From the NCBI GenBank assembly GCA_013373375.1, contig JABXHY010000028.1, positions 1-62,073 of the forward strand: DNA of 62,073 nucleotides, written 5' to 3'. A model generated the notes under the pieces. That model did not search any database and was not told the origin of the DNA. It saw only the letters and a program-made list of their open reading frames with translations. Positions 29,092 through 38,417 of this stretch are shown here, piece by piece. Source of the stretch: Gammaproteobacteria bacterium (GTDB taxonomy: Bacteria; Pseudomonadota; Gammaproteobacteria; Enterobacterales; Kangiellaceae). Both the position numbers and the translations under genes were made by a program. How positions within the stretch are numbered: position 1 is the first letter of the stretch; the number at the start of each line of letters is the position of its first letter.

Positions 29092-30042
29092 CTAGGATTT
29101 AATCAAAAAATGCTCGATATAATCGTTCAAAGATACTCCATAAATATCGAGCATTGCTTTATTTCCAGCATCTTCAAAGTTAGCGTAATTTATTAATTGA
29201 GTGAATCTGTCATAGTCACCGGCAAGAGACTGAGTTATTAACATTGCAAGTTCATAACTTCTTTGTGAGCCTTCCCCTGGCTCTGAGAATAATTGACCAG
29301 AGAGGAATTTTTCAATAGTTTGATCATTCCAAAACTGTTGATGCTTCTCAATTTGTTCGAAGGCCGAGCTAGTATGGAAAGTATTATAAAAACGGTGTTC
29401 AATGTTAGTGGCTAATCCTTCACTGAGCCATACTGGAAGTGGAAGGTGACTGGTGTAGGCATGAGTTAATTCGTGAATTATGGTCGGCTCCAGCACATCG
29501 AGATCATCGTAAGGCATACAAAAATGAATCAGTGGCTTAAAAATACACATTCCGGCGGACATACTAAATTCGCCTTCTGAGTAATACTGTTCTACATAGC
29601 GATAGTACTCTTCTTTATTTTCAAAAAGCATTACCGGTAATTTACCTTCTTTCACCGGTTTTGTGATACCGGGCAGCGTGCTTAGTATTCGTACATAAGC
29701 TGTTTCAAATGTGGCCATAACCGCAGTCAATTTTATTGAACTTGAAGGTAATAAAATTAAAAAATCTTTAGTTTCTACTAATTGATAATTGCCTTTTAGC
29801 TGCTTGTGTTGGCGGCTTAGCCAGATTAAATTAAGCTGTAGCCAATAAGTTTGACGTTCGTTTTCGTGGTCAATTTGATAAACGAAGTTATCGAACTCTT
29901 CTATTGCTTCAGAAGTGAAATGCCTTTCCTCACTCCAAATTCCAATGCCAATAGACTTTGGTATATTGTGAATATCTATAACGCGATAGGCAGGGCTTTT
30001 TGGCTCTTTGCTGAAGAACTTACTTAAGAAATTAAATAACAT
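29092..30042 (-). CDS. Putative zinc metallopeptidase (gluzincin-like)
   Basis: This 316-residue protein contains HELTH (His190, Glu191, His194) followed by WLSEGLA with Glu208, the usual arrangement of a zincin site in which the second Glu is the third ligand. This matches peptidase-MA/DUF1570-like proteins. The N-terminus is moderately hydrophobic (MLFNFLSKFF), but no clear signal peptide or lipobox is visible, so location is unsettled. The gene converges on the second RHS gene with 21 bases between stops, and lies 36 bases from the DUF3108 gene in the same direction, so it may be the last gene of the purMN transcript. Its position beside an RHS gene lacking an immunity gene is notable, but no link to immunity is supported. 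Confidence 0.75.
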   Translation of the reverse strand: MLFNFLSKFFSKEPKSPAYRVIDIHNIPKSIGIGIWSEERHFTSEAIEEFDNFVYQIDHENERQTYWLQLNLIWLSRQHKQLKGNYQLVETKDFLILLPSSSIKLTAVMATFETAYVRILSTLPGITKPVKEGKLPVMLFENKEEYYRYVEQYYSEGEFSMSAGMCIFKPLIHFCMPYDDLDVLEPTIIHELTHAYTSHLPLPVWLSEGLATNIEHRFYNTFHTSSAFEQIEKHQQFWNDQTIEKFLSGQLFSEPGEGSQRSYELAMLITQSLAGDYDRFTQLINYANFEDAGNKAMLDIYGVSLNDYIEHFLIKS

Positions 30043-30078
30043 AGGTTAGAGTTATTAGTATTAAATAAAATATTTTTA

Positions 30079-31047
30079 TTACTCAAAATCGAGTCGTTTC
30101 AATCGTATCGTGCCTTCGGTCTTGCCATCTCGAATTTGCGCCATTTGCACCGGAATGTAATTGAGCTCGGGCGCAAGCCAAAGATAAAATATTTTGTCGC
30201 TTTTATATTGCGGTTGCTGCGTCCATAAAATGGTTTTGTATTTTCCTAAGGGTGTATCAATAGTGTGAAATCCTTCATTTACAAAGTGATAGTTCGAGCG
30301 CTCGCCTTTGTAGCTTACTCGTAAGTACTCGTGAGAATTTTGCTGAGACGCACGAAGTCGCAAACCTATTTGGTAGCTAAGATGGTCAAATACATGTTGT
30401 GTTAAATCCATCTCCCAATCTTTACCATCGTACTCTCCGGTCTCTTTTTTTGCTGACCAATTAAAAAGGCTTTTGATACGTCGGTCATCTTTAAAAGAAC
30501 GCTTGGTCAATGATTGATATGCCTTAGCATACATATGACCATCTTTGAGCTGAAATTCGGAAGTTTCTTCGAAAAAATATTTATAGTACCAACGTTTAAT
30601 ACTGGTCGATTGCGATAATGTCCAAATATCACCTTTTAAAGATAGCTTTCGAGTGGCCGTACCGACATCTTCTTTACCATCAAGAATATCGTAATGCGCT
30701 GTGTAAGGTTTAAGAGCGATGGTTTTTTTGGGCGGTGGTGAGTTAATGGTTTGTTCTTCAGACTTTTCAGATTGCGCTTGTGCAGAATTATTGTTGACAT
30801 CTTTTAATGGTTCTTCTTTTTCAAGATCGCTTTTTGCAGGTTTATTTAAAGTTGAATCTTCTTTCGCAGGATCGTTTTGGGAAGGTTTAGTTTTCTCATT
30901 GCTTTCAGCAGAAGAGGCTTCGCGAGTTTGATTTTGCTGGCCAATAGCTGGTGTCGCTGAAACATTAAAAGACAACAAGATACTAACGACAAAAAGTTGC
31001 ATCAGATACACAGAGAGTTTTTTTAGTGCTTTCCGTATTTCGTACAT
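30079..31047 (-). CDS. DUF3108 family exported protein
   Basis: This 322-residue protein has an N-terminal hydrophobic signal or anchor (about residues 12-31, ending VSATPA). A ~70-residue low-complexity Lys/Glu/Ser/Pro linker follows, then the DUF3108 core from about residue 115 (KPYTAHYDI), which includes WYYKYFFEETSEF, a DHLSYQIGLR segment and KIFYLWLAPELNYIPV near the C-terminus. DUF3108 proteins are periplasmic, beta-rich and uncharacterised. The gene sits 23 bases behind purN, the order known in many gammaproteobacteria. Function is unknown; the family call is strong. Confidence 0.88.
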   Translation of the reverse strand: MYEIRKALKKLSVYLMQLFVVSILLSFNVSATPAIGQQNQTREASSAESNEKTKPSQNDPAKEDSTLNKPAKSDLEKEEPLKDVNNNSAQAQSEKSEEQTINSPPPKKTIALKPYTAHYDILDGKEDVGTATRKLSLKGDIWTLSQSTSIKRWYYKYFFEETSEFQLKDGHMYAKAYQSLTKRSFKDDRRIKSLFNWSAKKETGEYDGKDWEMDLTQHVFDHLSYQIGLRLRASQQNSHEYLRVSYKGERSNYHFVNEGFHTIDTPLGKYKTILWTQQPQYKSDKIFYLWLAPELNYIPVQMAQIRDGKTEGTIRLKRLDFE

Positions 31048-31070
31048 GCAACTCCTTAATGTTGATTCTG

Positions 31071-31709
31071 TTATTCGATGAGAAGCGGACTGCTTAAAAG
31101 TTTCCCATCCAGATAAGTTTGGTTTTGTTTAAATTCTAGTCGTGATGCCGCAAACCAACCAATCACTTTTGGAAAAAGTGTGTGTTCAAGCTGTTTGATA
31201 CGATCTGCAAGACTTTGTTCCGTATCATTTTCGGTAATATTAAGCTTAGCTTGAGCGATAATTGGGCCGCCATCAAGTACTTCGGTCACGAAATGAACAC
31301 TTGAGCCGTGCTCAGAGTCGCCTGCTTCGATGGCACGTCTATGGGTATTGAGTCCTGGGTATTTGGGGAGTATTGAAGGATGAATATTTAGCATTTTGCC
31401 TTCAAAGTGCTTGACCAGTTCTTGCGTCATAATTCGCATATAACCGGCTAAAACTACCAGTTCTGGTTGATAGCTTTCTATTAATTCTGAAAGTTCATTA
31501 TCGAATAACTCTCTGCTTTCGAAAGTTGTGTGGTCAAGTACTTTTGTATTTATATTGGCTTGTTGAGCCCGCTCCAAACCATAGACATCGGGCCGATTAC
31601 TTATGACGCCAACAATTTCGATCGACAGCTCTGCTTGCCGATCGATAATCGCTTGGAGGTTACTGCCATTGCCCGAAATGAGCACAACAACACGGCAGGC
31701 ATTAGACAT
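31071..31709 (-). CDS. purN: Phosphoribosylglycinamide formyltransferase
   Basis: PurN transfers a formyl group from 10-formyltetrahydrofolate to glycinamide ribonucleotide, an early step of cytoplasmic purine synthesis. The 212-residue protein is full length for the family. It shows the nucleotide-binding start GNGSNLQAII, the catalytic Asn and His in NIHPSILPKYPGLNTH, and the catalytic Asp in HFVTEVLDGGPIIAQ. It follows purM by 24 bases in the same direction, the classic purMN operon, and is followed by the DUF3108 gene. Confidence 0.97.
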   Translation of the reverse strand: MSNACRVVVLISGNGSNLQAIIDRQAELSIEIVGVISNRPDVYGLERAQQANINTKVLDHTTFESRELFDNELSELIESYQPELVVLAGYMRIMTQELVKHFEGKMLNIHPSILPKYPGLNTHRRAIEAGDSEHGSSVHFVTEVLDGGPIIAQAKLNITENDTEQSLADRIKQLEHTLFPKVIGWFAASRLEFKQNQTYLDGKLLSSPLLIE

Positions 31710-31733
31710 AATAAATTTCCTGGTGTTGCTAGA

Positions 31734-32777
31734 TTACTGCATAACAACTTGTTCAGAACCTGTTTGTTCCGATATTGAGCCGAGTAACCAGGCGTTTTCG
31801 CCTTGCTGACGTAAAAACTCGATCGCTGTGTCGCTTTGTTCAGCTGGAACAATCAGTACCATGCCAACGCCGCAATTGAAGGTGCGATACATTTCGGTAA
31901 GTTCAACATTGCCATTATCTTGCAACCATTGAAAGATAGGCGGCAATGTCCAACTGCTGGTATCGACATTCGCTTGAGCGTTTTCAGGCAGTACTCGTGG
32001 AATGTTTTCAAGGAATCCACCACCGGTGATATGCGCTAAAGCTCTTACGTCGAATTGTTTGAAAGCTTCAAGCAAAGACTTAACATAAATGCGAGTCGGT
32101 TCCAGTAAAGCTCTACCTAGCGTCGTACCCTCAAATTCTTGATCCAAATTAGCACCAGAGACTTCGATGATTTTTCTAATTAGAGAGTAACCATTTGAGT
32201 GAGGACCACTGGAGGCAAGACCAATGATATGGTTGCCATTTTCGACGCGAGAGCCGTCAATAATTTTACTTTTTTCAACGATCCCAACGCAAAATCCGGC
32301 TAAATCATAGTCAGAACCATCGTACATACCGGGCATTTCGGCTGTTTCACCGCCTACAAGTGCACACCCAGATTGTTCGCATCCTTTTCCAATTCCGTCT
32401 ACGACAGAGGCCGCAATATCAACGTCTAACTTGCCAGTTGCATAGTAATCGAGGAAAAATAATGGTTCCGCTCCCCCAACAATTAGATCGTTCACACACA
32501 TGGCCACCAGGTCAATACCAATGGTGTCGTGAATGTTAGCGTCCATCGCGAGCTTTAATTTAGTGCCGACACCGTCTGTTCCAGAGACGAGAACGGGCTC
32601 TTCGTATCCTTTTGGCAGTGCAAATAATGACCCAAATCCACCCAGTCCGCCCATTACTTCAGGTCGACTAGTACGTTTCGCGATACCTTTAATTCTGTCG
32701 ACTAAAGCATTTCCTGCGTCAATATCAACACCGGCATCTTTATAGCTTAGAGAAGGTTTGTTAGAGGATTGGCTCAC
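31734..32777 (-). CDS. purM: Phosphoribosylformylglycinamidine cyclo-ligase (AIR synthetase)
   Basis: PurM closes the imidazole ring of aminoimidazole ribotide using ATP. The 347-residue protein is standard length. It starts [15 protein letters not shown] and has the family landmarks [56 protein letters not shown] and [14 protein letters not shown]. It is the first gene of the minus-strand purM-purN-DUF3108 run and is divergent from the 7TMR gene across 123 bases. No PurR-like operator is evident in that gap. Confidence 0.98.
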   Translation of the reverse strand: MSQSSNKPSLSYKDAGVDIDAGNALVDRIKGIAKRTSRPEVMGGLGGFGSLFALPKGYEEPVLVSGTDGVGTKLKLAMDANIHDTIGIDLVAMCVNDLIVGGAEPLFFLDYYATGKLDVDIAASVVDGIGKGCEQSGCALVGGETAEMPGMYDGSDYDLAGFCVGIVEKSKIIDGSRVENGNHIIGLASSGPHSNGYSLIRKIIEVSGANLDQEFEGTTLGRALLEPTRIYVKSLLEAFKQFDVRALAHITGGGFLENIPRVLPENAQANVDTSSWTLPPIFQWLQDNGNVELTEMYRTFNCGVGMVLIVPAEQSDTAIEFLRQQGENAWLLGSISEQTGSEQVVMQ

Positions 32778-32900
32778 TGTTTTACTCTCGATTTGTCAAA
32801 TTGCGCGCATTTTATCACTTTCAAATGGCGGATACGAGAAGGATAAAGGCTATTCGGTGGTCTATATTAATAGTGACCAGAATAATAAATAAAAAGGTTT

Positions 32901-34832
32901 ATGCGCCTGATTTGTCTTACAACCTTATGGAGTCTAATAATTGCTTGCTTGAGTACCGCTCAGGCGCAGTCATTGGAGCCCTTGGTTCTTAAATCGGCAA
33001 AACAACAGCCACTTTGGCAACATTTATATCTAGCGTTTGATGAAGAACATCGCTGGTCTGCCCAACAGGCGATAGACAGTTTATACGCGCAAAATGCCAA
33101 AGGAGAGGTCGATCAGAGTAATCTTTCCAACTCAGTAGAGGAGAGCGAGCTAGTTGTAGATGAAAGTGTAGAGAGTGGCTCTAATCACGGCTCGAAGGCA
33201 AAAATATTCTGGGATAGACATAAGAGCACTTCATATCCGGCAATTGGTTACACCAATGCAACCGTTTGGGCAGCAGTAAAAGTACTGAACAACACTTCGC
33301 AAACTCAGATGCGTCTTATTAGTATCGATAATACCGCTCTTGATGATGTTGATATTTTTGTGCTTAGTTCCGATGGTGAATTAGAGTATTTTCGTGCAGG
33401 CAATTTGATAAAGCCGGAAGATAGATGGAATTTGAGTTTTGTTCCTTCCGGTGCTTTAGTGGTTCCTGCGAATGACAGTGCCATAATTCTGTTACGCGTT
33501 CAGTCGAAAACATCGATTCATTTGCCTCTTTATGCTTGGGAAGTTAAAGAATTCAGTGCCGATCAAAGGTCATTTATTGCTGCGGAAATGCTGTTTTACG
33601 GATTAATAATATCGTTAGTTATTTCTCAGATAATTCAGTTTGTTATTCAACGCCAACCACTTTCGTTTTGGTACGTATTCACAGGATTGAGCGTACTGTT
33701 ATTTTTTAGTTCGGTGCAAGGTGTTGGTGCTTTATTTATATGGGGAGACTGGGGCACTTTTGCTCGCGATGTATTTGTCTACTCTCTGATTTTATTAGCC
33801 TTTTCATTAGTGGGGTTGGGACTCGAATTATTAAGGATTAAAGAGTGGCGTGATAAAGTGTTTTTAGCCACGAAAGTTTGCCAGTACTTCCTTCTGAGCT
33901 GGGTGCTCTGGCTATTTTTGTTCGACTATAGAATTGCCGTCATTAGCTTAATGTTATTTTCGACGACGTTAGTCTTTGCGATCTGTCTTTTTGGCGTTCG
34001 TCAATGGCATTTGCAAACACGGGCCGGACGTTATTTTATTGCATCGTGGGGATTATTCTTACTTGCGGGCTGCTTATTCATGTTAGCTAAATTAAATGTG
34101 ATTGATTGGTCTGGCTGGTATATTCGAATGATGCAGTTTGCAATGGTGATCCAATTATTGGTTTTTTATTACTATCAGGCGACTTCGGTTGCAAAAAATC
34201 AAGAAGACTTGGTCATGCAAAAAGAAGAAGCTCTTGTGCTAGAAAAAAATTATACCTTGCGTCTAAAGCAAGAAGTTGAAGAAAGCCAAGCTGCATTGAA
34301 ACTGGCTAACCGACAGTTAGAAGAGTTTCACATTATCGATGGTTTATCCGGCGCCTTTAATCGAGCTTATTTTAATCGAGAGTTTCCGATCGAATTAAAG
34401 CGAGCGACTCGTGAGCAATTTCATTTGTCATTGGTGATAATTGATATAATAGAACTGAATGTCATAAATGAGCGCTACGGCCACTTGGCAGGCGATAAGT
34501 GCATCCGCTTTTTATCCGAAACCATCGCTCGCGTTGCACAACGTGATACAGACTGGCATGCTCGATTTAGTGACGATAGTTTTGTTGTCGTATTGTCAAC
34601 AACAAACGCCATTGATGCCCAAGCGTTAGTTCAAAAAATAATCGAGCATACACAACACGAGTTGCCTTTGAGGGATAATGAGCTCTCAATACACTTCGCA
34701 ATAAAGGCGGCATTTGTTTCTGGAATTCCAAATCGCGAATTAAGCAGTTCAGATTGGATAGACTATTTGTATTCAGCATTAACTCGGGTTAAGCAAATGG
34801 ATAATGAAGACTTTTGGAGTTACGAGTTTTAG
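32901..34832 (+). CDS. 7TMR-DISM sensor with degenerate GGDEF domain
   Basis: This 643-residue protein has a signal peptide (1-22, ending STAQA), a periplasmic 7TMR-DISM-type sensor domain (about 25-220, with YTNATVWAAVKVLN), seven predicted membrane helices (about 225-430), a coiled coil (about 430-475) and a GGDEF-like domain to the end. The catalytic signature is altered: residues 557-561 read SDDSF instead of GGDEF, and the usual IDIDxFK segment reads IDIIELN (Asp515 retained, second Asp replaced by Ile). It is therefore unlikely to make cyclic di-GMP; a GTP-binding or signalling-platform role is inferred. The gene stands alone, divergent from purM. Confidence 0.85.
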   Translation: MRLICLTTLWSLIIACLSTAQAQSLEPLVLKSAKQQPLWQHLYLAFDEEHRWSAQQAIDSLYAQNAKGEVDQSNLSNSVEESELVVDESVESGSNHGSKAKIFWDRHKSTSYPAIGYTNATVWAAVKVLNNTSQTQMRLISIDNTALDDVDIFVLSSDGELEYFRAGNLIKPEDRWNLSFVPSGALVVPANDSAIILLRVQSKTSIHLPLYAWEVKEFSADQRSFIAAEMLFYGLIISLVISQIIQFVIQRQPLSFWYVFTGLSVLLFFSSVQGVGALFIWGDWGTFARDVFVYSLILLAFSLVGLGLELLRIKEWRDKVFLATKVCQYFLLSWVLWLFLFDYRIAVISLMLFSTTLVFAICLFGVRQWHLQTRAGRYFIASWGLFLLAGCLFMLAKLNVIDWSGWYIRMMQFAMVIQLLVFYYYQATSVAKNQEDLVMQKEEALVLEKNYTLRLKQEVEESQAALKLANRQLEEFHIIDGLSGAFNRAYFNREFPIELKRATREQFHLSLVIIDIIELNVINERYGHLAGDKCIRFLSETIARVAQRDTDWHARFSDDSFVVVLSTTNAIDAQALVQKIIEHTQHELPLRDNELSIHFAIKAAFVSGIPNRELSSSDWIDYLYSALTRVKQMDNEDFWSYEF

Positions 34833-34967
34833 TTGTTACCGAGAATTAATCTATTAGTGCGATTTTACTTTCTTTATCTCAAAATAAATTTTGTGCGACA
34901 TATTACTGTCATAATTGAAAACTAAAGTGGACGTCGTAAAAATCCTTAGTTTTGAGAGTACAGTGGT

Positions 34968-36350
34968 ATGAGTAATAAACTCAGTTGTTTTTCTATCAGT
35001 CTTTGCATTCTTTTAAATGTCATCTCTCTTTCGAATCTTCGAGCAGAAGAAGTAATTGACCAAAGTTCGCTCAATGCAAGTTCAAAGGTTAATTTGCAAC
35101 AGAAAGATCTTGTGCATATTCATGGTTCAAATACGGTTGGTGAAGAATTCGCACCCTTACTGATTGAAACGTTTCTGAAATCGAGAAATTTCGATTTGGT
35201 TGATAAGGTTTCTCAAAGTAGTCCTGTCGAAAAGAAAATTATTGGAACTGATCTAGACTCAAAAACGAAACTCATTTTCGACTTACAGGCGCATGGCTCG
35301 AGTACTGGATTTGCTGACTTAATAAGTAAAAAAGCACACATCGCGATGGCTTCTAGAAAGATCAAGCCAGAAGAGAAGTTAGAACTGGGTAAAATTTATC
35401 CTTCTTTTCTTAATGACAATGCAGAGCACATTATTGCCTATGATGCATTGGCAATAGTTGTACACCCCAAGAATCCGATCAGTAACTTGAGTTTAACTCA
35501 AATTGCGCAATTGTTTTCGGGGCAGGTAAAAGATTGGTCGGAGATAAGCGAATACTCAGGAAGTGTTAACTTGTACTCGCGAGATGATAACTCGGGTACT
35601 TACGATACTTTCAATTCACTAGTATTAAAAGCAAATGGCATGAAACTGTCTTCTTTTGCTGGTCGGTATGAATCGTCTCACACGCTAGTACAAAACGTAA
35701 CCTCAGATCCTTATGGTATTGGGTTTGTTGGCGTTTCCCATATTGGTAATGGAAAAGTTATTGCGGTAACTCGAAAAGAAGGTGTGACAGGAATTAAACC
35801 CAATAAATTTACAATAGGTACAGAGGATTATCCTCTTTCTCGTAAATTGTTCTTGTATTATCCGACTGAATTGGCGCATTCAGAAGCTTCTGCATTTGTG
35901 GCGTTTGTGAAGCAAGAGCGGGGTCAACGTCTGGCTGATGATGCGGGGTTAGTTTCATTCTTTCCTACAAGTGATCGCCCAGCTTTGGACTCAAATGAAT
36001 TAGAGCGACAATACGCTAATCTTGCCATGTTTGGTCGCCGACTATCGGTGGTTCTGCGCCTTCCTGATAATCAATTAGACGCTAAAACCAAACGAGATAT
36101 TCAGCGTATAGCGCAGTTTAAACAGCAATACCCTCACAATCGTTTAGTACTCGCTGGATTTTCAGACGATCCCGATCAAAAAACTTCCAGCAAACTGCAA
36201 GTTGAGACTTGGCTTGAGCACATCAAGCGAGAGCTAGAAAACCTTGATATCGAGCCCTGGTCGGTTGATGCTGGCTTTTTACCCTTGGAAAAAAGTGCAA
36301 ATGCTCAAAAGGATGAGCTTAATCGTCGAGTTGAGGTTTGGGTTTTATAA
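34968..36350 (+). CDS. PstS-like phosphate-binding domain fused to OmpA-like domain
   Basis: This 460-residue exported protein has a signal peptide (1-26, ending NLRA). Residues about 45-330 form a PstS-type periplasmic binding domain: HIHGSNTVGEEFAP at the start, HGSSTGFADLI, YDALAIVVHPKNPIS, and the ligand-loop pattern SRDDNSGTYDTFN. Residues about 350-460 form an OmpA C-terminal-like peptidoglycan-binding domain with LVLAGFSDD and the final NRRVEVWVL. It probably holds a substrate-binding module against the cell wall; phosphate is the likely but unproven ligand. No pst transporter genes adjoin it. The 193-base gap after it shows no obvious gene or terminator. Confidence 0.87.
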   Translation: MSNKLSCFSISLCILLNVISLSNLRAEEVIDQSSLNASSKVNLQQKDLVHIHGSNTVGEEFAPLLIETFLKSRNFDLVDKVSQSSPVEKKIIGTDLDSKTKLIFDLQAHGSSTGFADLISKKAHIAMASRKIKPEEKLELGKIYPSFLNDNAEHIIAYDALAIVVHPKNPISNLSLTQIAQLFSGQVKDWSEISEYSGSVNLYSRDDNSGTYDTFNSLVLKANGMKLSSFAGRYESSHTLVQNVTSDPYGIGFVGVSHIGNGKVIAVTRKEGVTGIKPNKFTIGTEDYPLSRKLFLYYPTELAHSEASAFVAFVKQERGQRLADDAGLVSFFPTSDRPALDSNELERQYANLAMFGRRLSVVLRLPDNQLDAKTKRDIQRIAQFKQQYPHNRLVLAGFSDDPDQKTSSKLQVETWLEHIKRELENLDIEPWSVDAGFLPLEKSANAQKDELNRRVEVWVL

Positions 36351-36543
36351 CAGCGAGTGACTGAATTTGTTAGGAATGGTTCCGGAATAGGGGGGTTTTC
36401 TGCGGATACATCCCTAAAAACGTGACCTGACCCTCATCCATTTGCCTCTTTTGAATAAAGTTGTTCAGTCCCTTGGTATTTTTCTAAACGTTGGATTATC
36501 ATAACCCGTTATAATTTCACGATATTTTTATCATGGGAACTCA

Positions 36544-37824
36544 ATGATTCCATCCATGCTACCCAGAGTTATCATCGCATTATGCCTCTTGTCAGCGAGT
36601 ATTGTTGCTCATGCTGCCGAAACTAATGCTTTTCAAGCATTCCAGCCGGTTTCTGACCGATCAAAACCTGCTCAAGATAGAGCGATGCTACAGGCTTTTA
36701 AAGAAATATTGGTTAGAGCAAGCGGTACTCGTCGAGCTTTAGATGCTTTTTATGTTCAGGAAAGTTACAAGAAAGTATCGTCTTTTGTTCGTACATTTGA
36801 ATACCGAGAAGTCGAAGTTAATGATAACGGGCAATCCAAAGACCAATTAATGTTAGTGGTTACCTTCGATCGAGTTGCTGTTCGCCGGCTACTTCAGGAC
36901 TCTTCGGTTCCGATGTGGGGTGGCAGAATTCCCGTTACTTTAATATGGCTTGCTTACGAAGATAATTATGAGCGTAAGGTTGTCACCGCTGAAAAACCGG
37001 AAAGCTCAACTGCAGGCGAGTTACTGGTGCAACAGGTACAGCGAAGAGGATTGCCTTTAGTACTACCTTTGATGGACCTTGAAGATACCATGATTGTTCG
37101 TCCAAGTGACATTTGGGGGAGGTTCTCAAGTCCAATTGGCGAAGCGTCACAGCGTTACGGTAGCGAAGCTGTGATGGCGGGTCGATTGGTTGAAACGAGT
37201 GGCCAGTGGGAAGCGAAAGTAATGCTCGATATCAATGGACGACAAATTTTACAAGACTTCTCATCTTCGTCTCAACAGGGCACTGTCGATCAAATGATAG
37301 ACTGGTTAGGAGAGTCGTTGTGCGATGTCTATTGTGTGACCGAAACTTATACCTCCAACAATCAATGGAAGTTGATTGTTAAAGACGTTGGTAGCTTTTA
37401 TTCTTACCGAAGTTTACTGAATTACCTTGAAAAGCTACCGGCTATTCGAAAAGTGGAGATGTCATCTGTGAAGGCGAGAAATGCTATGGTAACCGTTGAC
37501 TTGGTCGGCGATGTTCAAGCATTAAAGCAAGCCATAAATTTAGATCGAAAGTTGGTACTTGTTGATGATCCCCAAGAAGTCAGGTCGGTGATTGAGTTTA
37601 TGGCTTCCGATAGTTTAAATGCTAATCAGTCATCTCTTCCGGGTAATAATCCAAACACTTCTGGTGTAGATTCCGGTTCGACCCAAACTGTCGTGCCTGA
37701 AATTGCTAACCAAGGAGCGCCAGTCGAAACTGCTCAGCCAATGGGGCAGCAGCTTCCTCAAAGTGTGGAAGTGACATCGGAAAAACGAGAGCAAAATATA
37801 CTGGTTTACCGATGGCGGCCGTGA
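36544..37824 (+). CDS. DUF2066 domain exported protein
   Basis: This 426-residue protein has a signal peptide (1-24, ending IVAHA) and a DUF2066 domain beginning AFQPVSDRSKPAQDRAML and including ILVRASGTR, with WGGRIPVTLIWLAYED in the middle. The C-terminal ~80 residues are Gln/Ser/Pro-rich and probably disordered. DUF2066 is widespread in gammaproteobacteria and uncharacterised. It heads a tightly packed plus-strand run (CDP-alcohol transferase, perM, hda, glycosyltransferase); the next gene starts 13 bases inside its 3' end. Family certain, function unknown. Confidence 0.87.
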   Translation: MIPSMLPRVIIALCLLSASIVAHAAETNAFQAFQPVSDRSKPAQDRAMLQAFKEILVRASGTRRALDAFYVQESYKKVSSFVRTFEYREVEVNDNGQSKDQLMLVVTFDRVAVRRLLQDSSVPMWGGRIPVTLIWLAYEDNYERKVVTAEKPESSTAGELLVQQVQRRGLPLVLPLMDLEDTMIVRPSDIWGRFSSPIGEASQRYGSEAVMAGRLVETSGQWEAKVMLDINGRQILQDFSSSSQQGTVDQMIDWLGESLCDVYCVTETYTSNNQWKLIVKDVGSFYSYRSLLNYLEKLPAIRKVEMSSVKARNAMVTVDLVGDVQALKQAINLDRKLVLVDDPQEVRSVIEFMASDSLNANQSSLPGNNPNTSGVDSGSTQTVVPEIANQGAPVETAQPMGQQLPQSVEVTSEKREQNILVYRWRP

Positions 37825-38372
37825 TTCTAAAACAGATACCTAATCTGATAACCGTCATTCGTGTACTGTTAATAGCGCCACTGATTTATCTTCTCGAGCA
37901 GCAAAGTTATTATCAGGCGCTATGGATCTTTTTTATCGCTGGTATCTCTGACGGAATTGACGGCTTTTTAGCAAAACGTTTTAACTGGAAGACTCGTTTT
38001 GGTGCCATTCTTGATCCTTTAGCGGATAAACTTTTGCTTGTATCGACAATGCTACTGCTCAGTTTGAATAATGAAATGAGTTGGTGGTTATTCGGTTTAG
38101 TAACAGCAAGAGACCTGATTATTGTTGCTGGAGCTGTGTTTTATCATCGAGCACTTGGCCCATATGATATGCAGCCGAGCCGGCTCTCTAAAAGTAATAC
38201 TTTTTTTCAAATTTTATTTGTTGTTTCATTGTTAATTTCTTTAGGCTTTTATGTGCTACCAAACTGGTATTTATTGACGGTCGAAGTGATCGTTTACGTT
38301 TCGACAATAAGTAGTGGTTTGCATTACATTATTTTATGGGGTGGACGTTATCGCCGAAATCGCATGCATTGA
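37812..38372 (+). CDS. CDP-alcohol phosphatidyltransferase family protein
   Basis: This 186-residue integral membrane protein has several hydrophobic helices and the family active-site signature in SDGIDGFLAKRFNWKTRFG followed by AILDPLADK: D-x2-D-G-x2-A-(K)-x8-G-x3-D-x3-D. This family moves a phosphatidyl group from CDP-diacylglycerol to an alcohol, as PgsA does with glycerol-3-phosphate. The final Asp residues are intact, so it should be active. It may be a second PgsA-like or cardiolipin-type enzyme; the alcohol cannot be told from the sequence. The ATG lies within the last codons of the DUF2066 gene (13-base overlap), implying translational coupling. Confidence 0.88.
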   Translation: MAAVILKQIPNLITVIRVLLIAPLIYLLEQQSYYQALWIFFIAGISDGIDGFLAKRFNWKTRFGAILDPLADKLLLVSTMLLLSLNNEMSWWLFGLVTARDLIIVAGAVFYHRALGPYDMQPSRLSKSNTFFQILFVVSLLISLGFYVLPNWYLLTVEVIVYVSTISSGLHYIILWGGRYRRNRMH

Positions 38373-38417
38373 TTTTGTTTACTGGTGAATGCGTGGACCG
38401 AGTATTTTTAAGGAAAC

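Noticed and set aside
29092-30042. Zinc peptidase as immunity protein of the second RHS gene
   Set aside because: It is convergent, enzyme-like and large; immunity genes are normally small and co-directional.
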